A stretch of DNA of 64,000 nt from Symsagittifera roscoffensis (GCF_963678635.1 NC_087065.1:4382020-4446019); one strand, 5' to 3'; counted from the stretch's first letter, positions 35,733 to 46,539 are shown. The notes: generated by a model not told the origin, from the letters alone. Numbers and translations are program-made.

Positions 35733-35950
35733 CAGGTGATGTGGAATTGATCTCCGTCCCCATCCCAATGCACATGATGACATCCTTCAAGGGGTTCAGT
35801 TCGGGATTCTTGTGCACCACGGGAGGAAGACGGGAGTCCGATGGTAGCATCAAATTTAGAGATGACAGTTCTTCTTTTACCCAGTCTTTGTGCCACTTCC
35901 TGAGATAAAACTGGAAGCCAAACAGACCTGCTGTTTTGTCCCCAGCTCTC
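35733..35950 (-). CDS. Membrane-protein gene, exon 3 (extracellular part)
   Basis: A 218-base exon with acceptor TTGTAATTAG (ending 35951) and perfect donor G/GTAAGTAAG at 35732. Preferred frame, entered in phase 2: RAGDKTAGLFGFQFYLRKWH, later LPPVVHKNPELNPLKDVIMC and IGMGTEINSTSP. This contains one Cys and one N-glycosylation sequon (NST). It has natural amino-acid and codon composition and exits in phase 1. A second frame (ESWGQNS...) is also fully open and would need the alternative donor at 36443; I rank it lower because its phase-2 exit meets early stops in the next candidate exon. No domain family is recognised. Confidence 0.7.
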
Positions 35951-36446
35951 CTAATTACAAACAGTACACAAAAGATCAGTACCTATACTAACAGTCTTAA
36001 ACTCACAGTCACTTGGTAAAAAATTTGGTAGAAATTATCGTATTGCAAGTCGTATATACTTTTTTGATGAAAATGGTTAGAAATTGGTTGGAAATTGGTT
36101 GGAAATGTTTTTGGAATTGGTTGGAAATTGGTTGGAATTTTTTATTGGAATTGGTTGGAAATTATCGTATTATCAATGGAAATTATTATAAATTATCGGA
36201 TTGCGAGTCGTATATATATTTTTTTGACTTTTTGGAATTATTGGAGCGGCGAACTTTCGAAAATGTGAGTAATTTGACTCTACAGTTGCAGCTTAAAAAA
36301 AACAAAAATTAACAAAATTTAACAAACGATTGTTTAATAAGATTAATCATGTTTTTACACAACAATCTCAAAAAATATTTCGACAATTTTCCGTTAAAGA
36401 AATAATGATGTGTTTAATGATGTTCAATGATTCGGGGTTCACACAC
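35951..36446 (-). other. Intron with a short TTGGTTGGAAA minisatellite
   Basis: A 496-base intron. At 36074-36160 the unit GGAAATTGGTT(GGAA) is repeated about seven times, imperfectly. The frame at 36013-36312 is a by-product. Confidence 0.65.
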
Positions 36447-36579
36447 ATTTCAAGTCCATGAACACACAGCTGGTTTCTGTTTCTCTCGAAAGAAAGAGAG
36501 TTGGGCATGAACCCCAAATAAGGGGGGGCATCGTCTTCTGGCGTAGTGAGTTCGTGGCGACAATCCTCGGATTTGAACA
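36447..36579 (-). CDS. Membrane-protein gene, exon 2 (Cys-containing extracellular part)
   Basis: Acceptor TTTGTTTTAG ends at 36580. The first two bases complete the codon left by exon 1, giving Val. Frame: FKSEDCRHELTTPEDDAPPY, then LGFMPNSLSFERNRNQLC and VHGLE. Two cysteines. The donor is in a TGTGTGTGAA stretch with three possible GTs; AT/GTGTGT (exit phase 2) restores Met and joins the preferred frame of exon 3. The more 3' GTGAAC site would select the alternative exon-3 frame. Together with exon 1 this gives a secreted or extracellular Cys-rich region of unknown family. Confidence 0.75.
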
Positions 36580-37024
36580 CTAAAACAAAGCAAAGTTTTA
36601 TTACATTCATGATTGACTAATTTCAACGTGCGTGACAAAGAGCGTGGCCCAGAATAGTGATACATTATTTCAATCAGCGGGGATGTTTTCGGTAATATTA
36701 GAAAATAGTCAGGTGAAAATTGATTTGACAAATCAATAAATATGTGAAACTAATTATTTGGAGTCAGCGAAGAATGCAACCTGAAAGTATTTTGATGCTA
36801 AAAACTGAAAGTATTTTGATGCTAAAAACTGAAAGAATTTGGAGTAGGAAAGAATTTGCTAAAAACTGGAGTGATAGCTGACAAATATCAAAAAAGCTTT
36901 AAAAAGCTTTCGGAAGAAATGTGAGCGGAGGAGGGGGGGGGGGGGGGGGGCTGGAGTTGTGACAATAACTTACTCAAAGGGGGGAGCGAGCAGGAGTAAA
37001 ATAAATAGGGGAGGAGTGGCTAAC
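36580..37024 (-). other. Intron with small direct repeats and a G-run
   Basis: A 445-base intron. TATTTTGATGCTAAAAACTG is present twice in tandem near 36785-36835, and a run of about 18 G lies near 36933-36950. Confidence 0.65.
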
Positions 37025-37199
37025 CCTGACAACATTGTCCCTGTCCATTTCCTTGTCTTAGATAACATTGCCCTTTGGAGGTCTCCATTTGATTGATACA
37101 ATCCAGTCCTCCCTTGTTGGTATCGCCTCCAACACACGCCATCGTCCAGCTGAAGATCCAGACAGCAATCGAGTAGTATACCAGCTGACTCAAATTCAT
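37025..37199 (-). CDS. Membrane-protein gene, exon 1 (start codon and signal peptide)
   Basis: ATG at 37199-37197 opens MNLSQLVYYSIAVWIFSWTM-A, a classic signal peptide with likely cleavage before Cys22. It is followed by GGDTNKGGLDCINQMETSKG and QCYLRQGNGQGQCCQ, with five cysteines in the mature part counted from Cys22. Donor CAGG/GTTAGC leaves one base (exit phase 1), matched by exon 2. A strong acceptor TTTTTTTACACAG ends 19 bases upstream of the ATG (exon would start at 37218), so the 5' UTR is spliced, by a 5' intron or a trans-spliced leader. The Cys spacing matches no family I recognise. Confidence 0.75.
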
Positions 37200-37218
37200 G
37201 ATCGTCTGTTTAATTGGG
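37200..37218 (-). promoter_or_regulatory. 5' UTR segment after a splice acceptor
   Basis: ATTTTCATTTTTTTACACAG is followed by CCCAATTAAACAGACGATC and then the start codon. The pyrimidine tract plus CAG is stronger than most acceptors in this gene. No core promoter can be placed. Confidence 0.5.
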
Positions 37219-38690
37219 CTGTGTAAAAAAATGAAAATAAAATGTTTGTTCTGAAAAAAATTTTAGTTGCAAATATGAATGAACTGTAAAGTAATCAAAT
37301 TGTCAGACCAAAAATATGTGATTATATGACTTAAAAAGCTCTGTGGACACTCAAATTGAATGTTGTCACTGAAAAATTAATAAATTGATTCAATCGTATT
37401 TAGATTCTGTCGCCATTATGCGAACGTCGAGCAAAATATGCGACAATGTATGTTGTCACGAAAAATCTGGTTTATGGTTTGATAGTTTTTCAGTGGTTAC
37501 GTAGCAGTACTTAGACAACCGCGTATTAATACTCTTCAGTAAGCAGACAAATAATGTATTGTCTTATTCCATATCGGCGTTTTCTATTGCTCATTTTGAC
37601 GCTGAATTTGAGATGATTTTACTCTACATTAAAACTGACCGTTTTCTGTTTGTTTTTTAAAGGAGTGAATGAAACATTAAAACTGACCGTTTTCTGTTTG
37701 TTTTTTAAAGGAGTGAATGAAAAAATTGTATTACAGCATTTTACAGCCTTAAATAATTTGAAGTTATTTTACGCTCGTAGCAGTTGCCGTTGAATTTAAG
37801 ATGATTTTATTTTACAGTATGAGCTGACCGTTTTCTGTTAGTTGTTCCGACTTTCCGAGAAGGTAAGGAATATATATGCTCGGGGGTGGTCTTTTACTCA
37901 GTCATATTCTCAAAAATATTTCCCTTAGATCATGGTGGTCCTAAAAGGGGCGCGCTTACCACCAGACACTTCTGACTTATTGATTGCTGTGAAACGCTCA
38001 TTAATAGACTAGCGTGACTAAGAGATCGCCGTGATACTTTGATCCTAAAAGTTTAACGCGCATTATCCCGCACCAAAAATTCGTTCAAATTTCAATTGAT
38101 GCAGACTAATTGTTCTTCGAAGTTCAACACAAAATTCTTAATAATCAGCTTAAAATTCATCGTTTGTCATTATTTCATTAACCAAAATTATTTCGAGACC
38201 AGTTTATGGACAGTCGAAACATTCAGGGCTTTGCCTTGATACAAGCAGTCTTTTTTCAAAAGAGTGAATGAGAATTTTAGATTGTAGTTTTTTTACAGCA
38301 ATAAATAACTATGTTGCAATTGAATTCAAGATGATTTTATTTTAGAAAAAGATGAACGTTTTCTGTTTCTTTTTAGAGGAGTAAAAATAAATGTTACAAT
38401 ATTTAACAACTTTAAATTGTTTTGAAATTATTTTACGCTCCTAGCAGTTGTGCGAAATAATGCAACAACGCGTAACTAAAACACTCTTTCGGGATGGACT
38501 AACGCGTACTAGCGAATCAATAGCTATATCAAAAGTGGGGGAATGGTAATTTTTTCCTTGGCCAAGGTAAAAAAAATAAGTAAGTAAATTGTTAATTTTC
38601 CAAATTGATAAAGTAGAGAAAGTCTAAAAGTATAAAACATCATGTGATGAAAAAAAGTTATGAAATGTAAAACGTTGCAACTGCAAAAAC
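37219..38690. repeat. Repeat debris including family-2 ends and a 51-bp duplication
   Basis: ACTGACCGTTTTCTGTTTGT followed by TTTTTAAAGGAGTGAATGAA occurs in tandem at about 37636 and 37679. Weaker relatives lie near 37825 and 38352. A family-2 left end (TTGTTCCGACTTTCCGAGAA) is at 37843 and right ends (GGGCTTTGCCTTGATACAAG then CAGTCTTTTTT) at about 38228-38256. No gene supported; the frame at 38739-38524 is low-complexity. Confidence 0.5.
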
Positions 38691-40255
38691 AGGAAAAAAT
38701 GTTCTTAAAAAAAATAGAAGTTGCATCAATAACATCCAAGAAATTCCATTTTTATCAATCATAACCGATAATAATTTTTATATTGGTATAAAATTATTGG
38801 AAGTATAAACCATTTTTTTATTGGTGTATAATTGATGATAACCCAAATGAATTGCGATTGACAAGGAAAATGCAATATAATTGATGATAATCGATGAACC
38901 TCCAGTGCGGAAAAAACCTTGCAGAGTGTGACTGGCAAATAAGGGGACAGCCATTAAGGCGACAAACGTTTTTGTTGGTACTTTTAGACGACAAAGTTTA
39001 AATTTGAGAAATTTACGAAGCTAAAGGATTGCTTTAACCCGCGAAATATTTTTCTGAGAAATAAAAAATGTAAAATGATGGTTAAAAACAATTCTGGGAA
39101 ATACAAAACGGTTTCAGGTATTATTTACGCGTCAACCATTTTTAAATGAGAAAATAACTCGGGTTAAGCTCTCGAATTGAGGTGGTTCGTTATGGTAAAA
39201 AGTCTATGGGATAGCATTGCTAATATTTGATGTAGTTTTAGATGCTAATAGATTTTTGTCGTCTAAATGTCTGTCTTGTCGCCTTAACGTCTTGTTGCCT
39301 TACTTGCCTAGCACTATAGCAAACTTGCCTAGCTCCCTTGCAAAATCCATAAATCAAAATGATTCAACAAACTCTAGAGAGTTAACTGGACCTTATAACC
39401 TTCAATTGTACCAAACTAGTTGGATAAAACGATATAAGCGTCACTCCATCCAAAACAAGAGCTTTCATTTGCCGCTGTGTGCGAAAATTGACCAGAAAAA
39501 CTGCAATTTAAAGATTTGAAACTAGGGAACCTACTTTTACAAATGAAAATTACAAACATTATGCAAATAGAACAAGAAAAAAAGTGAGGAGGGAGCAGCT
39601 TAAGATCCCTGAATCCTTACTCAACACTCAATTATTGAGAAGCCGAATTGACCTCAATAGACGGAAAATGTGAATCATACAATTTCATGAACTAAGTCTA
39701 TGAAAAAATAGTAATTCATCATAAAAATTTCATACATTTTGTTAAAATGGAGATATCGAATTTTCGAAGAACTTTTTTTCTTACTTGGCTAATAAGTCGG
39801 TGTATAATCATGTATAAAAAAAAACTGTTTTTTAATCAAAAAATTCTAATAGGACAATTTTCATATAACTTTGAAAAAAAAAAAGAAATTGCATCAATAA
39901 CTTCCAAAAAAAACACAATTTTATCGATTATAATCGATTATAGTCTAATTACGGACTCTAATTATACAATTTCCATATATTTTTTAAAAAATCAGAAACT
40001 GTACTAATAACCCCCGAAAAAAAACCATTTTTTGTCGATTATAATCGATTATAAGGTTTTGTTTTGTTATAAGAACATCGGATTCTTATTATACAATTTC
40101 CACAAAATTTTGAAAAAAAAATTGAAACTCGCATCATTAACTTCCAAAAAAATTATTTTTATCAATTTTAATCGATTATGATTTTTTATATTGCTATATA
40201 AACAACGGAATTGTAATCCACTGTTATACAAGTTTTTTTTTGATGGCGACAGCAA
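38691..40255. repeat. Diverged tandem repeats with ATCGATTATAATCGATTATA
   Basis: The order TTGCATCAATAACTTCCAAA, poly-A, then ATCGATTATAATCGATTATA recurs near 39885, 39995 and 40125, with a more diverged copy near 38718. Spacing in the tandem part is about 110-130 bp. The interval also contains the unrecognised 100-codon plus frame 39217-39519; I see no motif or splice support for it. Confidence 0.5.
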
Positions 40256-40329
40256 AAATTTTTTCTGAGTAGTTGTGCCCCAAAAACTTTTTTAATTTTA
40301 TTTTGATCGTAAAACAAATTTTTTTCTCA

Positions 40330-40860
40330 ATTAAATTTTAGAAAATGCATGCAAAACTTAATTACGAAGTCCTGGACACACAAAAAATGAGTTTTTTTTC
40401 CGTTTCGCTGAATAAAAATTTTCAAAAACGTCTAAGACGCCAATACATTTTGTATGGCATGTTTTCGTGTTCCTTGATCAATGCATGATCCATTAAAAAT
40501 TCAAATTGGAAAAAAAAATTATCTTTGAAAATGTTTACCAAAATTTAAAAGTTCGATACTTCATGATATTATTTGTGTTAGACAAGTTTAAGACAATTCA
40601 GGCCGTTCCAAAAATATTATAGTTTCAGGACTGTCGAAACTGTGGTTACTCTACTTTTGAGTAACCAAGGTCATAGTCACTTGTATTCGGTTACGAACAT
40701 CACCCTAAATTTTGAGAGACTATATATGAAAAATGACTATCCACAGACCTTTCATGCAATTTTCTGAACTTTTGGAATAGCATGAAAATTTTCTGATTAT
40801 CTTTCTTCCGTATATGAAAAATGTATGATTTGCATTTTTGGTCAGCCCGGGGCGAAATGT
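40330..40860. repeat. Dispersed repeat family 3, partial copy
   Basis: Shares blocks with the reverse complement of 56036-56984: GTCCTGGACACACAAAA, TTGTATGGCATGTTTTCG, TTCCTTGATCAATGC, GAGTAACCAAGGTCATAGTC and ACTTGTATTCGGTTACGAAC. The two copies are in opposite orientation. No coding capacity. Confidence 0.6.
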
Positions 40861-41296
40861 CGATTATTAATTAGTTGGACTTCGCGATTGTTTAGTATTC
40901 ATTTTTAAATTTAAGTAAAAACGAAACAGATATCTCTTACATGGTTAAGCTGCATATAAATTTTAAATTTGGTTTTGATCAACACATTTAGCTAATTTGA
41001 GTCGTTTCATAATCACTTGGTAAAAATCATTTCCTTTTTGTTTTCATCTCAAATGCATTGAAGAATGCCTTCTAGACAGAACTTTATAGACGAAGCGTGC
41101 GTTAAAGTCGCGCTGTATAGTAATAATCTAATTGCATCGAAATTCGGATTCTCTGATTTTGTCGCGCCAGGACAATCTTAACGTAGTCGCATTTTTTTTG
41201 CGAACGTCCTGAGTTCTAAAATTCCGAAAGTGGAGGTAAAAAGAAGTGAAAAGAAAATCGAGGCAAAATTTGAAAGGAAAAAATGATGTAGACTAA

Positions 41297-41455
41297 TTTC
41301 GAATAAGAATGCGTTGTTTCGGTCGCATGGATATGAATTACCGAAATTCCGTCGCACCGATTTGCAATAGCCGAATTTCGAATAAGAATGCGTTGTTTCG
41401 GTCGCATGGATATGAATTACCGAAATTCCGTCGCACCGATTTGCAATAGCCGAAT
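41297..41455. repeat. 79-bp direct duplication
   Basis: TTTCGAATAAGAATGCGTTG...TTTGCAATAGCCGAA occurs twice in immediate succession (41297 and 41376), essentially identical. The surrounding 41.1-41.9 kb is more CpG-containing than the flanks (many GTCGC motifs) and may be one decayed element. Confidence 0.8.
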
Positions 41456-41687
41456 TTCGCGCGCGTCAGTCGTGTCGTTTTCTTATATCGCACCTGTCGC
41501 TGTGGCATTTTTGGTCGCGCTGTTAAATTAAGTTAGGACCAGTTATCCACGAGGGAAAGAAACAATACGCGCAGTACCGTTCATGAAGACAAACCGCTGT
41601 TGTATCTCTGCTTAAGAGCTACATGCAATTTTTTTGGTATGTTTCTGGGCTGGGTAATGTTGCCTCACCCTCAAGCAACGAGCACGG

Positions 41688-41756
41688 ATCATGGTGGGCC
41701 TCGAACATCCGACCTTTCGATTGAGAGGCAAACACGTAAACACTTCACCACCACTC
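41688..41756 (-). repeat. tRNA-derived SINE-like segment
   Basis: On the minus strand AGTGGTGGTGAAGTGTTTAC (A-box-like) is followed by GCCTCTCAATCGAAAGGTCG and GATGTTCGAGGCCCACC (B-box-like GTTCGAGGCCC). This is the same arrangement as 11370-11436. Not a functional tRNA: arm pairing is degenerate. Confidence 0.5.
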
Positions 41757-41879
41757 CCCTCAGTTATTACCGTGCCAAGATTTGGTCGCACCAATCTCTA
41801 TTTTTTGGTCAAGCCAATCTGCAATAGCCAAATTTGGGTCGGGCTAGTCTTTTCTAAATTCGCGGACCTTGAATCGAGT

Positions 41880-43098
41880 TGAAAAAAGTCCTTAAGCTGT
41901 TCAAAACATAAAATTTATTTTTCACTTACTTTTTTGGCATTAAAAATTAAAAATATGGGTTTGGCTTTGGCAGTTATCATCTAGTGTGATCTTTCTTTGT
42001 ACCTGTCATTTTATTTTTTAATTTATCAGTTTTTCTATGTACCGTTTCTTTGATAGAAAAATATTAGTGAAAACGCTTTGTTTTATTCTACTGCTGTAAG
42101 TGGTATAATAAACGAATATTTTCAGCTAAGATTGTGGTCTTACGTTATAATGACGTTAATCTATAAGGAGCATTCTGTCCAATCCATGTTTAAGTTGAAG
42201 ATAAATTTTAAAATTTATTTATTTATTTATAATCATTACCGTAGAATGACGTCAATCACTTGTAGTCACAACATTTTTTCAATATATTTTTCAACTTTGA
42301 TTATTAAAATTTCCTAAGTAAATCCAAGTTCCGATTTGTGATGCATGTAGAAGTCGATGAGAAAAAGTGAAGTTATTGTTTGCTGAACTTAAAATTTATT
42401 TGGAATTATTTCGATTCGTTTTTTCTATCATTCTATTAACTGGATTTCATCCTCTTCAAGACTGACATTTGCTGCTGATGTTCACTTTATTGGCGGATTC
42501 TGGGTGGAGTGCTAAATATTATGATAAATAATGGTACCAATTGAGCTTTCTCTAATTTAAGTCCCAGAAAAAATGGTCTTTTTGCATTATAATTTTTTGT
42601 GATTATCTAATTTTCAGTTTTTGAAGTATGGATATATGACAGTATTACCTTATAAATATTAGATTATTATATTTTGAGACATAAGATACGTATTCTCAGT
42701 GTGAGAAAAAAAACACACCAAAAACCGCACTATTTTCAGCTGGAGGTTTTTTCAAATGGATCATAAATTTTATTCAAAAACTTACCAATGATTCGAGCGG
42801 TGTGTGATCTTTTGATTTAGGTGTTTTGTTCCATTAGGTTGGGTAATTATTTTAGTAGAATATTAATATTCTACTAAAATATTAAAGTTAGGATTTGGAG
42901 AGCAAGGAAAAACTCCATAAATTTGCACGATGTCTAGAAAAACAGCCTGAATAGCTTGCTTGAGAACCCTAATGGTTGTGCTTAAAGAGCGAAAAATGAT
43001 GTCTTGAATCATTAATATTTAATTTTGAGGCCTTGTTAAACACCGCGGATCTCCACTGTCATGTAGCTGGATTCGTACATAACATGTTTATCCATTAT
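41880..43098. other. AT-rich sequence with a long perfect palindrome
   Basis: No gene supported. A 34-bp perfect palindrome centred between 42864 and 42865 (half-site TATTCTACTAAAATA) spans 42848-42881. Confidence 0.5.
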
Positions 43099-43721
43099 TG
43101 TTCCGACCATTGAAAATGGAGAGGAACTTTGTATTCGGGTGTGTTTTAGTTTTTTTTTCTTTTTTGTTTTTCAAGCAAAATCAGCTACCACAAATAACCA
43201 TCGGACTGGGTTGAATGAAAGCCCTTAGAGATGTAATTTGTACCACTTTAAAAAATTTTGTACAAATTTTTCCCAGCGTCGAGAAAAACCGATTTGATTT
43301 TTTAAGTTTTTATGTCCTCTTTCGAGCGAATAAGCGAGCGAGCAGTCTTATTTTGGCTTAAACACTTTTAATAGCCTAATTTAAAACATAAAATTTAGTT
43401 TTACTTAGGTAACGTTTGTTTACCTTGTGTTTTTTAACGCCTTCTTGGAATCATAAGTTTCAAAAATTCAAAAAACTTCAAAAAACTTGAATATTTTTTC
43501 GTTCTTCTAGTAATTTTTCATCATGATATGTTTTCATTTTGCTTATTTTAGTATGGCTGAAAATAAACCTAATCTCCAAGTTTTTGTACCCCACTTTTTT
43601 GCCTTATATACCTAATCCACCAGCCCGAAAAAACGACAATAATTTGAAAAAACTTTGTTGCGTTTTTAATGTATAGTCGGAACAATCTGTGCTACTTGCA
43701 CAGTAAACGGCTATTCTTGTT
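43099..43721 (+). mobile_element. Family-1 miniature element, copy D
   Basis: The left end is TGTTCCGACCATTGAAAATG, then ATTCGGGTGTGTTTTAG. The right end is TGTATAGTCGGAACAATCTG, the hairpin CTGTGCTACTTGCACAG and the tail TAAACGGCTATTCTTGTTC. It is the best preserved of the four copies. The left TGTTCCGACC and the right GTCGGAACA are inverted; the terminal hairpin lies outside the right inverted repeat. Confidence 0.75.
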
Positions 43722-43793
43722 CTATGGGTAAACTGAACATACTAAGTTGTTTGATATAATGACTTTTTTTATGTTCGCCTGGAAGATCAAGTA

Positions 43794-43997
43794 TGTTAGG
43801 TGACCCTCACGGCACCTGTGAACATGCAGTTAGTGCATGTCTAACGCGAGTTCTTTGTCGATTATTTGTATCTGAACAAAAGACTTTGATACATACGTTT
43901 TCTTAATTGAGCGAACTAATCTAGGTTGAAAATTATTTTTTTTTCAAATTGGTGTACACAACCAAAGTTACGTACGGTATTGAATCACAGTATAACA
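43794..43997 (+). repeat. 5' LTR segment
   Basis: Starts TGTTAGGTGACC and matches 49956 onward for about 195 bases. It is followed at 43998 by TGGCGCAATCAGCAGG, which could be a primer-binding site; alternatively ATGGCGCAATCAGC (from 43997) could start gag. The sequence diverges from the 3' copy just after GTATAA. Confidence 0.6.
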
Positions 43998-44049
43998 TGG
44001 CGCAATCAGCAGGTAACGAACAAAAAAAATCGTTTAAGCATTCCGCCGT

Positions 44050-44730
44050 TCTGGCGTTGCCATGCGACGGAACCGCCAGTAGAGTATGCCAAATGAAATT
44101 TTGATTAAAAATGGCGATAATCGCGAAAAACTGGCAACGATTACTGCGAAATCGACCTGCAAACATATTCAAACCACCAGAGCCAATACTAAAAGACCCA
44201 ACAGACGACGAAAATCAAACACAAAAAAAGAAATAGAGAATTCAGAAACGTTGAAAAACCTATCAAATGGTAGAAACGGGCGAAACATTACTACGATGAA
44301 GCGGTCACTAAAGTCAAAAGCTACATCCACCTAAGCCTCGGGCATAAAGGCCAAAGACAATTCAGACAGAGGAAATCAAATAATGACACTCAATCAGAAT
44401 CCACGAAAAACCTGTGGGAAGAACTCATGGACGTATTTCTAACAGAAAAAAACTATGGCCTTTCAACAGTACAATACTATCTACAGAATCCGAAAAAATG
44501 TTTCATTGGAGCAAATCCAAGCGGAGTTGGTCACCCTGGCATTCAGAGCCGACTGGGATGGGCGAAGATGATCGGGCAAGGGACATGTTCGCAGCACAAA
44601 AACTGAACGAGAAGATTTCGAAGGAGCTTGTAACAGAAACATTCGCCGGCAGAAAACTTAGAGCGTAACCAAACGATAAAGAAGCAAAGTCAAGGTCACG
44701 CCAATGCATCGGGAAGTCAAGTTACCATAA
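44050..44730 (+). pseudogene. Gag remnant of the 43.8-50.3 kb element
   Basis: Frames shift between 44086-44334 and 44414-44668. The strand and position after the LTR fit gag. The stretch GEDDRARDMFAAQKLNEKIS followed by KELVTETFAG resembles the acidic C-terminal capsid region of gypsy-type Gag; the preceding ELVTLAFRADW lies in another frame. A basic Arg/Lys/Thr-rich segment (TKRPNRRRKSN) lies upstream. Non-functional. Confidence 0.5.
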
Positions 44731-45129
44731 AACAAGAACGAGCTGGACTCATTAACCAACAGCAAAATCGTATATAATCATAAACTGGAGAAAGCAGGGG
44801 CCGTGGACAAAAAGAGAAATTCTAGAATCGAAACCAAGAAAAACCCAGGCAAGTCTCCATAAAATACAAAAAACAAAAAAACAAATATTGCTACAAATGG
44901 GGTAATATGTTTTTGGCAACACACCTCCAAACTTGCCCGGCAAAAGACAAAATATAATCCAAAAGTGAAAGAAGAAGTCATATCCGAAAGGTGTGCCAAT
45001 CTTCTAACGTCATTTATTTCAAAAATTGAGACGTGGACTTGCCCTAGGAGCAACAAGAAGTTATTATGGACCTGGTAGAATTTGCAGATTTTACCTCTGC
45101 AAACGGCTCAGAAGCACTATAACTAAAAA

Positions 45130-45420
45130 GAATGCGGCACACAATCTGGCGTGATTAGTGTATATCGAGCCATTAGGAAGACTAAAAAAACACATCCGGT
45201 TTAAAAACGTATCCCAAAAAATGTGGCACACAACCTCGCGTGCTTACATCGTATAGCGTGCCATTGGGTAGACTAATAAAACATATCCATTCTGGAAATA
45301 TAATCTAAAAAGGACGCGGCACACAATCTGGCGCGTTCGGAGTGTATCTGGAACCATCAGGTAGACTAACAATGTTAATCGAATCTTGATGATGAATAGT
45401 ACAATCAGCCCCATTTGTAT
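45130..45420 (+). repeat. Three ~90-bp tandem repeats inside the retrotransposon
   Basis: GCGGCACACAATCTGGCG(T/C)G, then TATATCGAGCCATTAGG-AGACTAA, occurs in three diverged copies starting near 45134, 45222 and 45318. Located between the gag remnant and reverse transcriptase, where the protease would normally lie. Frames are broken, so no protease motif can be claimed. Confidence 0.6.
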
Positions 45421-45603
45421 TAATGGTTGTTCACAGAGCAAGCATCTTAGGCAAATCATCTTAGGCAATTGGTAAAAAACTAAACCATGGCAGACCGGAC
45501 CGAAACATCAGAAGTTCCCAAATATTGACTCAATAGAAGACAACTACAGAATGAATAAAGGCAACTGCAGAAAATTATATACAAGATTCGGAAAAAAAAC
45601 AAC

Positions 45604-46470
45604 ATGGTGAAAACCGAAGTTGTCAAAAACTTCAAAGCAATGCAAGAGCAAATCAGAGGATTACCCATACACCTACAAGAACGAGTGAAAGAGGAGGTCA
45701 AAAAACTGATAGATCAGGATCACATAACGATACAAGAAAAATGCATTGACAATCAATTAATTAGCTCTATCGTGATTACAGTTCAAAACGACCAATCAAT
45801 CAAATTGGCATTGGACTCGAAAAAATTTCGAAACAATAACATAAAAAAACCAAATGCCAAATTTGGAAATGATTTTAGTCAATTTGTCCCAAGCAATCAT
45901 AAGCCAAGGACTGGGGACATATTTTTTTACGACGTTAGATATAAGATATGCATACGCAAATTCCCATTAGACGGCAAAATAAAAAAGCCATGCTTTTTTA
46001 GCCTGTTCGGAGGTATAAACACGGGCACATATCCGTAAAAACACTTCCATCTAAAATTCAATAAGCACTCGATTTCATCCTTTTGAACTGCAAAAACACA
46101 TTTACTTTTCTAGATGCTATCTTCATCGTCGCAAGAAACCGAACACCAGGTGGCGTTGACACAAAGGAGCTGACCATATCGTGACATAAATGTAAATTGG
46201 CGTGCAAATAAGTTGAATAGTTTGGGTTTATATTCAAAGCGGAATAAACTAGACCGATGATTAAGAAAACGGAGGCAATTGAAAACCCTAACGCCCAAAA
46301 AACGTACAAAGAACAGAAAAGCGTTATGGGCTCGTTCCATCATCTGACGAAACATACCCCCAACTTGACTGCAGAGACAGCTTCATTGCGGCCTCTCCTG
46401 ATAAACAAGGAAAAACGTTATTTTAAATGGCTTGCGGATCATGAATCTACTTTCTAAAAGGTTTAGGTTT
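45604..46470 (+). pseudogene. Reverse transcriptase remnant (Ty3/gypsy pol)
   Basis: Frame 45604-46038 has the typical gypsy RT N-terminal region: LPIHLQERVKEEVKKLIDQD, HITIQEKCIDNQLISSIVIT and KLALDSK. After a broken stretch the thumb/connection part follows at 46257-46457: SFHHLTKHTPNLTAETASLR, PLLINKEKRYFKWLADHE-STF. The central palm with the catalytic YxDD aspartates is not visible in between (46.04-46.26 kb reads poorly), so the enzyme is inactive. Confidence 0.75.
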
Positions 46471-46539
46471 TAAACTGGTATCTGAAATCACAGAAAATCT
46501 ACACATTGATCAAATCTTAGGAACGAGAATCATCAAACA

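Noticed and set aside
35711-35908. Plus-strand 65-codon frame
   Set aside because: Antisense of the exon at 35733-35950.
35733-35950. Alternative exon-3 frame (ESWGQNS...)
   Set aside because: Open, but its exit phase leads to early stops in the next candidate exon, and its composition is less typical; kept only as an alternative.
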